DNA of 64,000 nucleotides from assembly GCF_000702445.1 (NCBI RefSeq), contig NZ_JNIF01000003.1:1860001-1924000 (forward strand). The letters run 5' to 3'. The stretch comes from Bryobacter aggregatus MPL3. GTDB lineage: Bacteria; Acidobacteriota; Terriglobia; Bryobacterales; Bryobacteraceae. This document shows positions 25,146 through 33,946 of this stretch, in pieces; within the stretch, counting starts at the first letter, position 1; each line of letters starts with the position of its first letter. The notes under the pieces are model-generated. The model saw only the letters and a program-made list of their open reading frames with translations. It was not told the DNA's origin and did not search any database. The translations under genes were made by a program, and so were the position numbers.

Positions 25146-25997
25146 CTAGCGCAGCCCCTTTGCCTTCAGATGGGCGATCAGCGCGGCCGGGTCGTCAGTG
25201 ATGATTGCATCGACACCGTCTGCAATGAGCTGATCCCAGATTTTGACATCATTTGCCGTCCAAGGAACCACCTTCATTCCGGCGGCATGTGCTTCGTCCA
25301 CCCGGGCCTTGGTTGTCAGGCGGTAGTGTGGGCTCACCATATCGATGCCCAGATCTTTCGCGGCCTGCACATAGTCCAACTTCACGACTGCTTCTGCCAT
25401 GCCGGTGGGGTGCAAGGCGGAAAGATGCAAGGTTGGCGAAAGCTTCCGCAACTCGGTGAGGGTACGCCAGTCGAAGCTCTGGATGATTACGCGCGATTCC
25501 AGCTTGTGCTTCTGAACGGCATCGAGCACCATGCGTGCAAACTCGGCCGGGGGCGGTGTGAGTTGGGGCTTCGAGGCTGAGCTCTTGGTCTCGACGTTGA
25601 AGCCGAAGTTCCCTTTGGGCGCCAGTGCAAGCACTTCGTCGAAGGTCGGGATGCGAGTGCCGGGGATGGTCTGTTGCTGGGGGAACTCAGGGTTCCGCTT
25701 TGAGCCGCAGTCCCATTGCTTGATCTGTGCGAGCGTCGATTCGCGAATCACCAGCGGCAAGCCTGCGGGTGCCATACAGATGGCTGGATTCAACTGCGGA
25801 TCGTGACTGACCACCAGGACATTGTCCTTGGTGACGGCCAGGTCGAGTTCGAGAAAATCGGCTCCCTGCGCAATCGCGTATTCAAAGGCAGCGATGGAAT
25901 TCTCTGGTCTTGCTGCACGGGCGCCGCGATGTCCATGCACCAGAATTTTAGCTTCGAGGCTCAACAATAAGGAGAGTAGCAGCAGCGCAATTTTCAT
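25146..25997 (-). CDS. Glycerophosphodiester phosphodiesterase, exported
   Basis: 283 residues with a signal peptide (IALLLLSLLLSLEAK). The GDPD active-site signature is complete: HGHRGARAARPENS, FLELDLAVTKDNVLVVSHDP, and later NVETKSS and ITDDPAALI. The enzyme hydrolyses deacylated phospholipid head groups to glycerol 3-phosphate and an alcohol, here probably in the periplasm, using a divalent cation. It is divergent from a Gfo/Idh/MocA gene with a 54-bp gap. Confidence 0.92.
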   Translation of the reverse strand: MKIALLLLSLLLSLEAKILVHGHRGARAARPENSIAAFEYAIAQGADFLELDLAVTKDNVLVVSHDPQLNPAICMAPAGLPLVIRESTLAQIKQWDCGSKRNPEFPQQQTIPGTRIPTFDEVLALAPKGNFGFNVETKSSASKPQLTPPPAEFARMVLDAVQKHKLESRVIIQSFDWRTLTELRKLSPTLHLSALHPTGMAEAVVKLDYVQAAKDLGIDMVSPHYRLTTKARVDEAHAAGMKVVPWTANDVKIWDQLIADGVDAIITDDPAALIAHLKAKGLR

Positions 25998-26051
25998 CTG
26001 TCCACAGGATATACTTCAAACTGTTTCAACAGGTTGAATCGGAGGCTGTAG

Positions 26052-27392
26052 GTGTCAGTTCTCAATCGCAGAAATTTTGCCAAGGCGAGCGCGATGACCG
26101 CGCTGAGTTATTCGCAAATCCAGGGCGCGAATGATCGCGTGATGCTGGGCTATATCGGGGTCGGCAATCGTGGCGATCAGGTACACGATGGGTTCCTCGA
26201 ATATGGCGATGCCCGCACGGCGGCGCTGTGCGATCTCAAAAGTTCCTACATGGATCTGGCTGAGAAGAAGGCGAAGGATCGAGGTCACGACACCCCCAAG
26301 CGCCATGCGGACTGGCGCAAGCTGATCGAGGATAAGACGCTTGATGCGGTGGTGATCGCCACCCCAGACCATTGGCATGCGCTCCAGATGATCGAAGCCT
26401 GCAACGCGGGCAAGGACGTTTACTGCGAAAAACCCTTGAGCCTCACCGTCTATGAAGGCCGCAAGATGGTGGAAGCCGCCGAGCGCAACAAGCGCGTGGT
26501 GCAGGTTGGCATTCATCGGCGCAGTGCGAAGTTTTTACAGGAAGCCGCTGCCTATGTGCAGTCTGGCGAGCTGGGTACGATTACCCTCGCCCAAGGCTGG
26601 CATCTGACCAATGAGTGGCCGACAGGCCTGGGCGCGGCGCCGGAAGGCCCGCCCCCGAGTGAAGCGGAATGGGAAGCCTGGCTTGGGCCCGCTCCCAAGG
26701 TGCCCTACAACCGGAACCGCATGTATTACAACTTCCGCTGGTTTTACAACTATTCCGGCGGGCAGGTGACGAACTTCGGCGTGCATTACGTCGACATGCT
26801 GCGCTGGTGTCTGGGTAAGGATGCGCCGAAGGCGGTGACGGTGATGGGCGGCAACTATGCGATCAAGGACAATCGCGAGATTCCCGATACGCTCCAAGCC
26901 ACCTGGGACTATGACGGCGTCATGATGGTGTTCACGCAGATCAATGCGAATGCCGCCCCCGGCAATGCGCAGAAGACGGAGATGATGATTCGCGGCACCA
27001 AGGGCACCATGTACTTGAATCTGGACCGTTGGGAAGTGGTGCCGGAGGGAGTGACCGATCTGCCCCTGCCACAACGCACGCCAGTGGACCGCACCAGCGA
27101 GAAGTCGTATCATCCGTCGCGCAAGCCGGTGATTGAAGCACGTAAGATGACCGGTTACCCCACGGCCCAGCCGCACGCGCGCAATTTTCTTGATTGCATG
27201 AAGTCACGCGCCAAGTGCAACTGCGATGTCCTGACAGGACACTTGTCCACTTCGGCGACTCTGATCGCAAATATCTCGTATCACACCAAGAGCTATCTGG
27301 AATGGGATAGCAAGGCGGAGCGCTTTTCAAACAACGCTGCTGCGAACCGCATGTTGAGCTACAAATACCGAGCCCCTTATCATCTGCCATGA
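26052..27392 (+). CDS. Gfo/Idh/MocA family oxidoreductase, Tat-exported
   Basis: 446 residues. The start is GTG at 26052 with GGAGG 7 bp upstream. A Tat-like leader (LNRRNFAKASAMTALSYSQI) is followed by the Rossmann domain (VMLGYIGVGNRGDQ), the ATPDHWHALQM segment, CEKPLS with the catalytic lysine, and the C-terminal sheet domain (WFYNYSGGQVTNFGVHYVDM). It overlaps the next gene, a TIM-barrel isomerase-like protein, by 4 bp. Such pairs usually act together on a rare sugar or inositol-like compound, which is inferred here. Confidence 0.9.
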   Translation: MSVLNRRNFAKASAMTALSYSQIQGANDRVMLGYIGVGNRGDQVHDGFLEYGDARTAALCDLKSSYMDLAEKKAKDRGHDTPKRHADWRKLIEDKTLDAVVIATPDHWHALQMIEACNAGKDVYCEKPLSLTVYEGRKMVEAAERNKRVVQVGIHRRSAKFLQEAAAYVQSGELGTITLAQGWHLTNEWPTGLGAAPEGPPPSEAEWEAWLGPAPKVPYNRNRMYYNFRWFYNYSGGQVTNFGVHYVDMLRWCLGKDAPKAVTVMGGNYAIKDNREIPDTLQATWDYDGVMMVFTQINANAAPGNAQKTEMMIRGTKGTMYLNLDRWEVVPEGVTDLPLPQRTPVDRTSEKSYHPSRKPVIEARKMTGYPTAQPHARNFLDCMKSRAKCNCDVLTGHLSTSATLIANISYHTKSYLEWDSKAERFSNNAAANRMLSYKYRAPYHLP

Positions 27393-28285
27393 ACCGTCGT
27401 ACTTTCCTCACCACCACCACCGCCGCGCTGCATCTGGATGCGCAGGCTCCTCCTTCCGCGCGCCCCTCGCTGTGCCTGTTTTCGAAGCATGCCGGAAAGC
27501 TCGATTACAAAGATCTGGCCAAGTTCTCGAAGCAAACTGGCTTTGATGGTGTCGATCTGACCGTGCGCCCCGGGGGGCATGTATTGCCCGAGAAGGTAAC
27601 GGACGATCTGCCTGTGGCGGTCGCGATTCTCGAGAGTAGCGGCCTGAAGGTGCCGATGATTACCACCGGACTAACCAACCCGAAGGCCCCGGAGACAAGC
27701 GCTACGCTCCGCAAGGCGGGCGAACTAAAGATTCCATTCTGGAAGCCGGGCTATTTCCGCTATGAGACAAGCCGGGAGGGTGTTGTCGACATCGATCGCA
27801 AGCTGGCCGAGGTGCAGATTGCTCTCGGTGGTTTTGCGCTCCTGTCCCGGATTCATAATATCTGCGCTGGTTTTCATAACCATTCCGGCAGCTATGTCGG
27901 CGCGCCGGTTTGGGACACCTGGAACCTGATCTCCCTGCTGGACGCGAACCATATTGGTTTCTATTTCGATGCGGCCCATGCCACCGCAGAGGGGGGCGAA
28001 TGGACCTGGCATAGCTCTCTTGAAATCGCCCTCAAGCGCATGAAGATGCTGGCGGTGAAGGATTTCTATTGGGAAAAGGACAAGGGGAAGTGGAAGATGC
28101 GCTGGTGTCCGCTCGGCCAGGGAATGGTGGATTGGCCGAAGGTGATGAGCCGTCTGGCGCTCGCCAAATTCAATGGCCCGGTGACGCTCCACGTCGAGTA
28201 TGAGACGCCAAACGAGCTGAAGGCGGTGGCGGATGATTTTGCGGTGATGAAGAAGCTGGTGGACGACGCCTACGGCAAAGCCTAG
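27389..28285 (+). CDS. Sugar phosphate isomerase/epimerase-like TIM-barrel protein, Tat-exported
   Basis: 298 residues with a Tat-like start (MNRRTFLTTTTAALH) and an AP-endonuclease-2/xylose-isomerase-like barrel: LAKFSKQTGFDGVDLTVRPGG, ICAGFHNHSG, IGFYFDAAHATAEGG, MLAVKDFYW and WPKVMSRLALAKFNGPVTLHVEYE. The conserved H, D and E residues at strand ends would bind a divalent metal. Substrate unknown. It is translationally coupled to the preceding oxidoreductase (ATGA overlap) and overlaps the convergent Cys-rich gene by 4 bp. Confidence 0.88.
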   Translation: MNRRTFLTTTTAALHLDAQAPPSARPSLCLFSKHAGKLDYKDLAKFSKQTGFDGVDLTVRPGGHVLPEKVTDDLPVAVAILESSGLKVPMITTGLTNPKAPETSATLRKAGELKIPFWKPGYFRYETSREGVVDIDRKLAEVQIALGGFALLSRIHNICAGFHNHSGSYVGAPVWDTWNLISLLDANHIGFYFDAAHATAEGGEWTWHSSLEIALKRMKMLAVKDFYWEKDKGKWKMRWCPLGQGMVDWPKVMSRLALAKFNGPVTLHVEYETPNELKAVADDFAVMKKLVDDAYGKA

Positions 28286-28464
28286 CGGCGTTGTTGCTGG
28301 TCCAGACGGCAGGTGCAGCAATCGGTGCAGCGGCGGCAGCGCTCGCAAAGATGAAGCGCACAGACATCGCGTGTGCAGTTGGCGCAGATCTGTGTGGAGG
28401 GCTCTTTGCAGATGTAGCAACTGAAGATGAACTTGGGCGGCGGGGGAAGTGGGGTGGGGGTCAT
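28282..28464 (-). CDS. Small cysteine-rich zinc-ribbon-like protein
   Basis: 60 residues: a proline-rich start (MTPTPLPPPP), then a dense Cys/His array, CYIC-x7-CANC-x3-C-x2-H-x-CERC-x2-CTDCCTC, resembling a B-box or treble-clef zinc site. The ATG at 28464 overlaps the stop of the upstream gene (ATGA), so translation is probably coupled; the frame extends to 28530 but with no better start. It may bind zinc and contact a partner. It is the last gene of a FecR / helical / Cys-rich operon. Function unknown. Confidence 0.65.
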   Translation of the reverse strand: MTPTPLPPPPKFIFSCYICKEPSTQICANCTRDVCALHLCERCRRCTDCCTCRLDQQQRR

Positions 28465-29054
28465 TTTTTCGTGGCCGGCCTGGATGCAGGCGGTCGATTG
28501 CTCCCGGGGAGATTGGCCTCCGTACGGCAACGCTGCGCTTCTCGCGCTAGAATTTCGAGCTGCCGGTCGCGTTCGGCGGCAAGGTCGATCATGTAGCGCC
28601 GGAAGTGATCGCGCGCCGGTGTGCTCTCGAAGATCTTCGCTTCCACCTGATCGGCGCTTGCCGAAGGTTCGTATCGCCGAACTGCCTCCAGCACCATGCG
28701 TTGGGTTTGATCGAGCGAATCGAAGCGGAGAAAGACTTCGAGGGCGACGGCCAGTTTTTCGGGAGTCTGGCGCAGATCCCCGATCGCCGCCAGGACAGAG
28801 TGCAGTTGCCGCTTCAGCGAATCGAGCTGAGAAAAATAAGCCTCAGCCGCTCCGGAGGCACGCCACTGATTCAAGTTCAGCCGATCGAGTTCGGGCAGAA
28901 TCGCGTTGAGTTTTGCCTTCAGATCGTCCAGTTGTCTACGGGCTTCCCACTCGGGAGCCAAGCCCTGTCCTTCCGGTACCGCTTGTGCCGCAGAAAGCGA
29001 AGGGGACAACAAGAGACTGGGGGCAGGAGCCAGAATGAAACTACGCCGGCGCAT
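28461..29054 (-). CDS. Secreted helical protein of unknown function
   Basis: 197 residues with a likely signal peptide (FILAPAPSLLLSPSLSAAQA), followed by a charged, mostly helical body with coiled-coil-like heptads (ARRQLDDLKAKLNAILPELD, AAERDRQLEILAREAQRC) and a basic, proline-rich end. I do not recognise a family. The start overlaps the stop of the FecR gene (TAATG) and its stop overlaps the start of the Cys-rich gene, so the three are translated as a unit. Confidence 0.75.
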   Translation of the reverse strand: MRRRSFILAPAPSLLLSPSLSAAQAVPEGQGLAPEWEARRQLDDLKAKLNAILPELDRLNLNQWRASGAAEAYFSQLDSLKRQLHSVLAAIGDLRQTPEKLAVALEVFLRFDSLDQTQRMVLEAVRRYEPSASADQVEAKIFESTPARDHFRRYMIDLAAERDRQLEILAREAQRCRTEANLPGSNRPPASRPATKK

Positions 29055-29827
29055 TACACTCCAGGAGGTGGCGGAGGGGCAGAAGGTGGTGGTGGCGGGG
29101 CGCCCGTATCGCCGGGCAAGCCACCCGGAACGCTGGACGGACCAGCACCCGGTCCCGCTGCTCCACCGACATGGGGCTGGGTAATCCAGATGTCCTGCAT
29201 CATACGGAGCACTTTCAGGAGTACCTGGCCACGATCAAAGCTCTTGTCGGCGATCGGCTGGTTCTTATACACCCGCAGATAGTCGCCACCATTCAGAATT
29301 TTGGCAGAGCTAAAAGGCATCAGCGCATGTTGCACGGCCACTTGACCTTCCTCCACCAGCACCAGCGTTTCATCGCCGTCTTCCACGGTGACATCGAAGG
29401 TGGTGCCGCGGACGGAGATCACCGCCGAGGGCGTCTGGATCCGATTGGGGTTGGGCTTGCCATTCAGCTTCTCAATATGAACCTTGACGCGGCCGATCCA
29501 AAGATCGAGCAATTCACGCAGGTTGCCCTGGTTGCTGCGGAAGGTCGCTCGCGAACCCGGAAAAATTTCAAATACGCTGCCATCCGGAACCTGGATCTTG
29601 GCATAGCCATCAAAACCGGTGATGATCTCCTGCTTCGGGTTGATGGTGTCCCCGACATTGATCGCCCAGGGGATTTCGTCTCGAAGCACCTGAACCTGGC
29701 CCTGCACGTGCAGTACTTTGCCCGTGGAACCGGGAGCGATCGGCAACATCTGTGCAGAAGACACGACGCCGCAAACGAGGGTCAGAGCCACCGTCCACAG
29801 AGCGGATTGTAATCCAGTACGCAGCAC
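29054..29827 (-). CDS. FecR domain protein, exported
   Basis: 257 residues: signal peptide (LWTVALTLVCGVVSSAQ), then a FecR domain at about 35-175 with the family pattern GDTINPKQEIITGFDGYAKI, DGSVFEIFPGSRATF and QTPSAVISVRGTTFDVTVEDG. The C terminus is a low-complexity Gly/Pro tail (PPPPPSAPPPPPGV). Unlike TonB-linked FecR regulators, it lacks an N-terminal cytoplasmic domain, so it is better seen as a periplasmic FecR-fold protein. First gene of a three-gene overlapping operon, divergent from a BNR protein across a 177-bp gap. Confidence 0.85.
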   Translation of the reverse strand: MLRTGLQSALWTVALTLVCGVVSSAQMLPIAPGSTGKVLHVQGQVQVLRDEIPWAINVGDTINPKQEIITGFDGYAKIQVPDGSVFEIFPGSRATFRSNQGNLRELLDLWIGRVKVHIEKLNGKPNPNRIQTPSAVISVRGTTFDVTVEDGDETLVLVEEGQVAVQHALMPFSSAKILNGGDYLRVYKNQPIADKSFDRGQVLLKVLRMMQDIWITQPHVGGAAGPGAGPSSVPGGLPGDTGAPPPPPSAPPPPPGV

Positions 29828-30004
29828 TACTTAGTTTCCAATGCTAACACCAAAATTGCAGAGCAATTCAACATCCTTAACGTGCTTCAGAGAAACCTGG
29901 GCGGAATTGCCCCGTCTTATCAACAGTTCGGCAGAAGACTGTCCGATATTCAGTCAAAATAGGTGGCTACAATAGATTTGGCGATGTGTCAGATGGACAC
30001 AACA

Positions 30005-31720
30005 ATGCGAGTAATATTTGCCACAGTCGGGCTTTGCCTTTTCAGTGCGTCGCTGGACGCTCAGACAGCGCAGGACTTTGAGTTCCGGTTGAGCTGGCGC
30101 CCGATCGGCACCACTGTTGTATATAACGGTCGCGCAGGTCTCTCCGGCTCGCCGGTGGAGGGCGTGTGGTTCTCCCCTGACGGCAACTCGTTGGAAGTGC
30201 AGCTGAGCAAGAACCGCCTGTTTCAAACCGTGGATTTCGAGACCTGGTCCCCGGCCGCGAAAGCAGGCTTGCGAGTGGCTCCAAGCGTTCCGATTGTCGA
30301 TAGCTTGCCCGAGCCCTCGGCGAACGCGGTGTCTGCTCCCGGCAATCCCTATCGTGTTTTTGCCTATGGACGGTTTCTCTGGCGCAGTGACGACTCTGGC
30401 AGGCATTGGACGAATCTGATTGCGCGTGGAGAGCTCCGGCTGATTGGCGAGAATATCCGTGCGGTGTCGGTTGCGCCGAATGATCCGGATCGCCTGGCTG
30501 CCGTGAGCGATGAAGGTGTGTGGTTGAGTTCCGACGGTGGACAGAGCTGGACGAGCCTCAATCCCGGGCTGCCGAACCTGCAACTGCGGAAGCTCCTGGC
30601 GACTCCGCGTGGGGGCCGCGGATTGATTGCCGAGTGGCGGGAGGGACAGACCGTCGAATGGCTTCCGGGTGTTAAGGGCATGTGGGCGGCGGAAGCGGCG
30701 GCCTCGCCAACCCGGGACACGCTGCGCTGGACAGATGCGTTGAAGCCGGAAATCAGTCTTGTTGTAAAGCCGGGCGAGCGCGCGCGGATTCTGCGTACGC
30801 TGGACGGAGGAAGGCGATGGGACGATTTAACCAGCGACCTGGCCGCGAATCAGATTTTCGGGGTGGCGGCGGATCGAGGGAGTGGCGCGATCTATCTGGC
30901 GACAGAACGCGGCGTCTACTACACCTTGAACAATCTCGAAATCGCAGCAAACCCGACGAGTTGGATCCGGCTGGGCGGCAATCTTCCGAAAGATCCGGCG
31001 CTTGATGTACTTCTCGATGAGGGAGCTAATTTCCTCTATACCTCGCTTGCTGGCAATGGCGTTTTTCTGACCTATGCTCCTCACCGCCGCCGGAACCCCC
31101 TGTTGATTAGTGCGGCCAATCTGGAATCGCGAACTGCTTCTCCCGGAGCGCTGATGTCGTTGGTGGGAATGAAGCTGACACAGGCGCAGATTGCCGGCAA
31201 AGCGTTGCCCATTCTTTCTGCCACCACCGATGAGACGCAGGTCCAGATTCCTTATGACACCGCGGTTCCATCAGCGACCCTCGATTTGAGCAATGGCAAC
31301 GGCGCCCTGCGCCTCGATCTCGATCTGACGGAGACGGCGCCGGTGATCTTTACCGATCGCGATGGAGCGCCGCTGGTGCTGGATGCGGAGACTGGGGAAC
31401 TGATCGATCCTTCCACTCCGCTGCGTGCCGGGATGCGGGTGCAGATTCTGCTTTCTGGTTTGGGACGGGTAGAACCCGAGTGGCCCGCCGGTGTGGCAGC
31501 TCCGTCCTCGAATCCGCCCCGTGTTGTCGCTCCGGTGCGGGTCTGGCTCGATGGCAAGACGTTGGAGGTTTCAAAAGCCGAGTTGGCGAGCGGCTATGTT
31601 GGCTTTTATGCGGTGGAGACGCGCCTGCCTCCCGTCCTTGACAATACAGTACTGCCGCTGACAGTTGAGGCGGGCGGGCGAAGCTCGAACACGATTCTGA
31701 TCCGGACTGCTTTCGAGTAG
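30005..31720 (+). CDS. Exported BNR/sialidase-like propeller protein with Solibacter-type C-terminal domain
   Basis: About 571 residues from ATG 30005, which directly begins a signal peptide (VIFATVGLCLFSASLDAQ); alternative starts lie up to 42 bp upstream and no clear Shine-Dalgarno decides. Residues 100-340 contain BNR-type repeats (LWRSDDSGRHWTNL, VWLSSDGGQSWTSL, ILRTLDGGRRWDDL). The last 230 residues (ASPGALMSLVGMKL, ETAPVIFTDRDGAP, VQILLSGLGRVEPEW, VGFYAVETRLP) resemble the domain described in Solibacter proteins as TIGR03437. The propeller may bind glycans or cell-wall material; function unknown. Confidence 0.8.
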   Translation: MRVIFATVGLCLFSASLDAQTAQDFEFRLSWRPIGTTVVYNGRAGLSGSPVEGVWFSPDGNSLEVQLSKNRLFQTVDFETWSPAAKAGLRVAPSVPIVDSLPEPSANAVSAPGNPYRVFAYGRFLWRSDDSGRHWTNLIARGELRLIGENIRAVSVAPNDPDRLAAVSDEGVWLSSDGGQSWTSLNPGLPNLQLRKLLATPRGGRGLIAEWREGQTVEWLPGVKGMWAAEAAASPTRDTLRWTDALKPEISLVVKPGERARILRTLDGGRRWDDLTSDLAANQIFGVAADRGSGAIYLATERGVYYTLNNLEIAANPTSWIRLGGNLPKDPALDVLLDEGANFLYTSLAGNGVFLTYAPHRRRNPLLISAANLESRTASPGALMSLVGMKLTQAQIAGKALPILSATTDETQVQIPYDTAVPSATLDLSNGNGALRLDLDLTETAPVIFTDRDGAPLVLDAETGELIDPSTPLRAGMRVQILLSGLGRVEPEWPAGVAAPSSNPPRVVAPVRVWLDGKTLEVSKAELASGYVGFYAVETRLPPVLDNTVLPLTVEAGGRSSNTILIRTAFE

Positions 31721-31776
31721 CCGGCAGCTTCGGCACCCGCATGTTAAACTCTAATTTCCCCCCGTAGGATTTCCTA

Positions 31777-32463
31777 GTGGATAAAGCACTTCAAAACGTC
31801 ATCAAGCACGACCAGTTTGTAGAAACGGTCGGCGAGGCTTCCGAGTTCGTCTCGGGCCATAAGAAACAATTCGTCGTCTACATCGTGATTGCCGCAGTAG
31901 TTGCCGTGCTCGGTTATGGCGGATGGTCGTACATGCAAGGCAAGAAAACAGCGCGGCAACTTGCACTCGGGGAAGCCATGGGTGTTGCACAGGCGACCAC
32001 CAGCCGCAGTGCTGCCGATGAGAAGAAAGTCGTGGATGCCTTCACGAAGGTGTCCACCGAGTACGCCGGTTCTCATGAAGGCAACCTTGCTCTGTACATG
32101 CTGGCGATGATCGACCTCGAGCGTGGCGATACTGCCGCAGGCGAGAAAAAGCTGAAGGACGTCATGGGTGGGGACAAGGAAGCTGCCTCTCTTGCCAAGT
32201 ACACCCAGGCGGAGATCTACCAGGGCCAAGGCAAGACTGCGGAAGCCGAAGCGTTGTTGCGCGACCTGATGGCCAGCCCAACGCATCTGATGCCGAAAGA
32301 ACAGGCCATTCTCCAGTTGGCTCGTTATATTGCAAAGACGAAGCCGGAAGAAGCCCGCAAGTTGCTGGAACCGTTGCGCACCGCCCGTGCGCCGATCAGC
32401 ACTCCAGCGATTGAAGTGCTCGGCACTCTGCCCCCTGCAGTTGGCACCCCGACCAAGAAGTAA
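31777..32463 (+). CDS. TPR-containing membrane protein (YfgM-like)
   Basis: 228 residues. A cytoplasmic lead of about 30 residues precedes one membrane helix (FVVYIVIAAVVAVLGYGGW), followed by about 170 residues of TPR-like helices (NLALYMLAMIDLERGD, KYTQAEIYQGQGKTAEAEALL, ILQLARYIAKTKPEEARKLL). The layout matches YfgM/TPR_21 proteins, which assist periplasmic chaperones at the Sec translocon. The start is GTG at 31777, with AGGA upstream. The dgt gene follows 12 bp later. Confidence 0.75.
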   Translation: MDKALQNVIKHDQFVETVGEASEFVSGHKKQFVVYIVIAAVVAVLGYGGWSYMQGKKTARQLALGEAMGVAQATTSRSAADEKKVVDAFTKVSTEYAGSHEGNLALYMLAMIDLERGDTAAGEKKLKDVMGGDKEAASLAKYTQAEIYQGQGKTAEAEALLRDLMASPTHLMPKEQAILQLARYIAKTKPEEARKLLEPLRTARAPISTPAIEVLGTLPPAVGTPTKK

Positions 32464-32475
32464 AGCGGCACGGCA

Positions 32476-33609
32476 ATGATCCGTACTGCTGCTCTAGCCC
32501 ACCTGAAGTTCCCGGTGGAACGGAGCATGGGCCGACGCTATCCGGAGTCGCTCCCTTCCTTTCGAAATGACTTTCAGCGCGACCGTGACCGAATCGTTCA
32601 CTCTCGCGCTTTTCGTCGTTTAGAGGCCAAGACGCAGGTCTTCCCGGCAGGGATCTCTGATCACTTCCGCAACCGTCTGACCCATACTCTCGAGGTGGCG
32701 CAACTGGCGCGCACGGCGGCCCGGGTGCTTGGTCTGGATGAAGACTTTACCGAAGCCTTGGCCCTGGCGCATGACATCGGCCATCCGCCCTTTGCCCATT
32801 CCGGCGAAGAAGCACTCAACGAGGCGCTGAAGCCCTTTGGCGAGCGCTTTGAGCACAATCTCCACGCGTTACGGATCGTCGAATCCTACGAGCATCGCTA
32901 TGCGATGTATCCGGGTTTGAATCTCAGCTTTGAGGTGCGCGAAGGCATTGTCAAACACTCGCGCGACCTGCCTGCCGGTTACACGGGCCCTCTCGAGGAA
33001 TATCTCCCTGGCTTGCGGCCACCGCTCGAAGCGCAATTGATCGATCTGGTGGATGAGATCGCCTACAACACGGCGGATGTCGACGATGCACAGGAAGCGG
33101 GCTTCTTCCGGCTGCAGGAACTGGGCGCCGCAGTCCCCTTTGCGGGGGAACTGCTGGAAGAAATCGAAATGCAGTTTCCGGCTGCTGAGGAACGCATCCA
33201 ATTGCATGAGATGCAGCGCCGCCTCATCGATCACTTGATGCGGGGATTGATGGAAGGCACCATTGTTGCCACCGAGGCGAGCGGTGTGCGGACGATCGAG
33301 GAGATCCGGCAACATCCATCACGCCTGGTGCGCTTCACTCCGCAATCTGCGGACACCTCGGCTGCGCTCAAGCGCTTTCTTCATGCACGGGTCTATCACA
33401 CCGAGAGTCTGCGGGAGGAGCGCCGCCAATCCATGAGGGCAATCGGGCAACTCTTTGCCTATCTTCTCGCGCATCCCGAGCATCTCCCTGCTGGAGAAGG
33501 CCGCTTAGAGCGGCGCATCTCCGATTACATCGCTTCGATGACAGACAGCTATTTCCGCCGCGTCTACCAGGAGCGGGCGGCAGACTTTACTCCGTCGTTA
33601 CGCTCGTAA
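32476..33609 (+). CDS. dgt: dGTPase-like deoxynucleotide triphosphohydrolase
   Basis: 377 residues of the HD-domain dNTPase family. Key parts are RDRDRIVHSRAFRRLEAKTQV, the metal-binding histidine H70 in RLTHTLEVAQ, and the HD pair H99-D100 in LAHDIGHPPFAHSGEEAL, with the last aspartate in LVDEIAYNTADVDDA. Members split dNTPs into nucleoside and triphosphate and tune dNTP pools. The length fits the short (~380) class rather than the 505-residue E. coli Dgt. It probably forms an operon with the TPR gene upstream, and its 3' end overlaps a small convergent ORF by 23 bp. Confidence 0.92.
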   Translation: MIRTAALAHLKFPVERSMGRRYPESLPSFRNDFQRDRDRIVHSRAFRRLEAKTQVFPAGISDHFRNRLTHTLEVAQLARTAARVLGLDEDFTEALALAHDIGHPPFAHSGEEALNEALKPFGERFEHNLHALRIVESYEHRYAMYPGLNLSFEVREGIVKHSRDLPAGYTGPLEEYLPGLRPPLEAQLIDLVDEIAYNTADVDDAQEAGFFRLQELGAAVPFAGELLEEIEMQFPAAEERIQLHEMQRRLIDHLMRGLMEGTIVATEASGVRTIEEIRQHPSRLVRFTPQSADTSAALKRFLHARVYHTESLREERRQSMRAIGQLFAYLLAHPEHLPAGEGRLERRISDYIASMTDSYFRRVYQERAADFTPSLRS

Positions 33610-33742
33610 CCTCAGCGGCGCGCACGCCATAAATCTTCTCGATGGAGCGCGTGATCTCACGGCTGAGCCGTTCGGCCGATACATCGCCTTCTTCTTCCTC
33701 GATCACGAGAACCTTCACATAGAAATTCCACTTCTTCCGCAT
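33587..33742 (-). CDS. Small conserved-looking protein, 51 residues
   Basis: A short frame encodes MRKKWNFYVKVLVIEEEEGD, then VSAERLSREITRSIEKIYGV and RAAEVTSVTTE. An AGAGG sequence precedes the ATG at 33742, though closely. The composition (alternating strand VKVLVIEEEE, then an amphipathic helix LSREITRSIEKIYGV, then a strand) is that of a real small beta-alpha-beta protein rather than a chance frame. It overlaps the 3' end of dgt on the other strand by 23 bp. No family recognised. Confidence 0.6.
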   Translation of the reverse strand: MRKKWNFYVKVLVIEEEEGDVSAERLSREITRSIEKIYGVRAAEVTSVTTE

Positions 33743-33798
33743 ACCTCTTCAGGTTAGACCACGCGCTTTGCTAAACTAGCAGAGGTCAGTTAAAAAGC

Positions 33799-33887
33799 GC
33801 AGGAGTGGCGGAACTGGCAGACGCACGGGACTCAAAATCCCGCATCCTTCACTGGATATGTGGGTTCGACCCCCACCTCCTGTACCA
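33799..33887 (+). tRNA. tRNA-Leu (anticodon CAA)
   Basis: 89 nt with all cloverleaf parts. The acceptor stem is GCAGGAG / CTCCTGT with one G-T pair. The anticodon stem is GGGA/TCCC with loop CTCAAAA, giving anticodon CAA. A long variable arm (CATCCTTCACTGGATATG) marks a class II tRNA, and the T-arm is GTGGGTTCGACCCCCAC. The discriminator A and CCA end are encoded. It reads UUG. Confidence 0.96.
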
Positions 33888-33946
33888 TAGACCTTCCTTT
33901 CTTCCCCTGGATTCGATACCATCCAGCCTCAGGGGATTCTCCTTTC

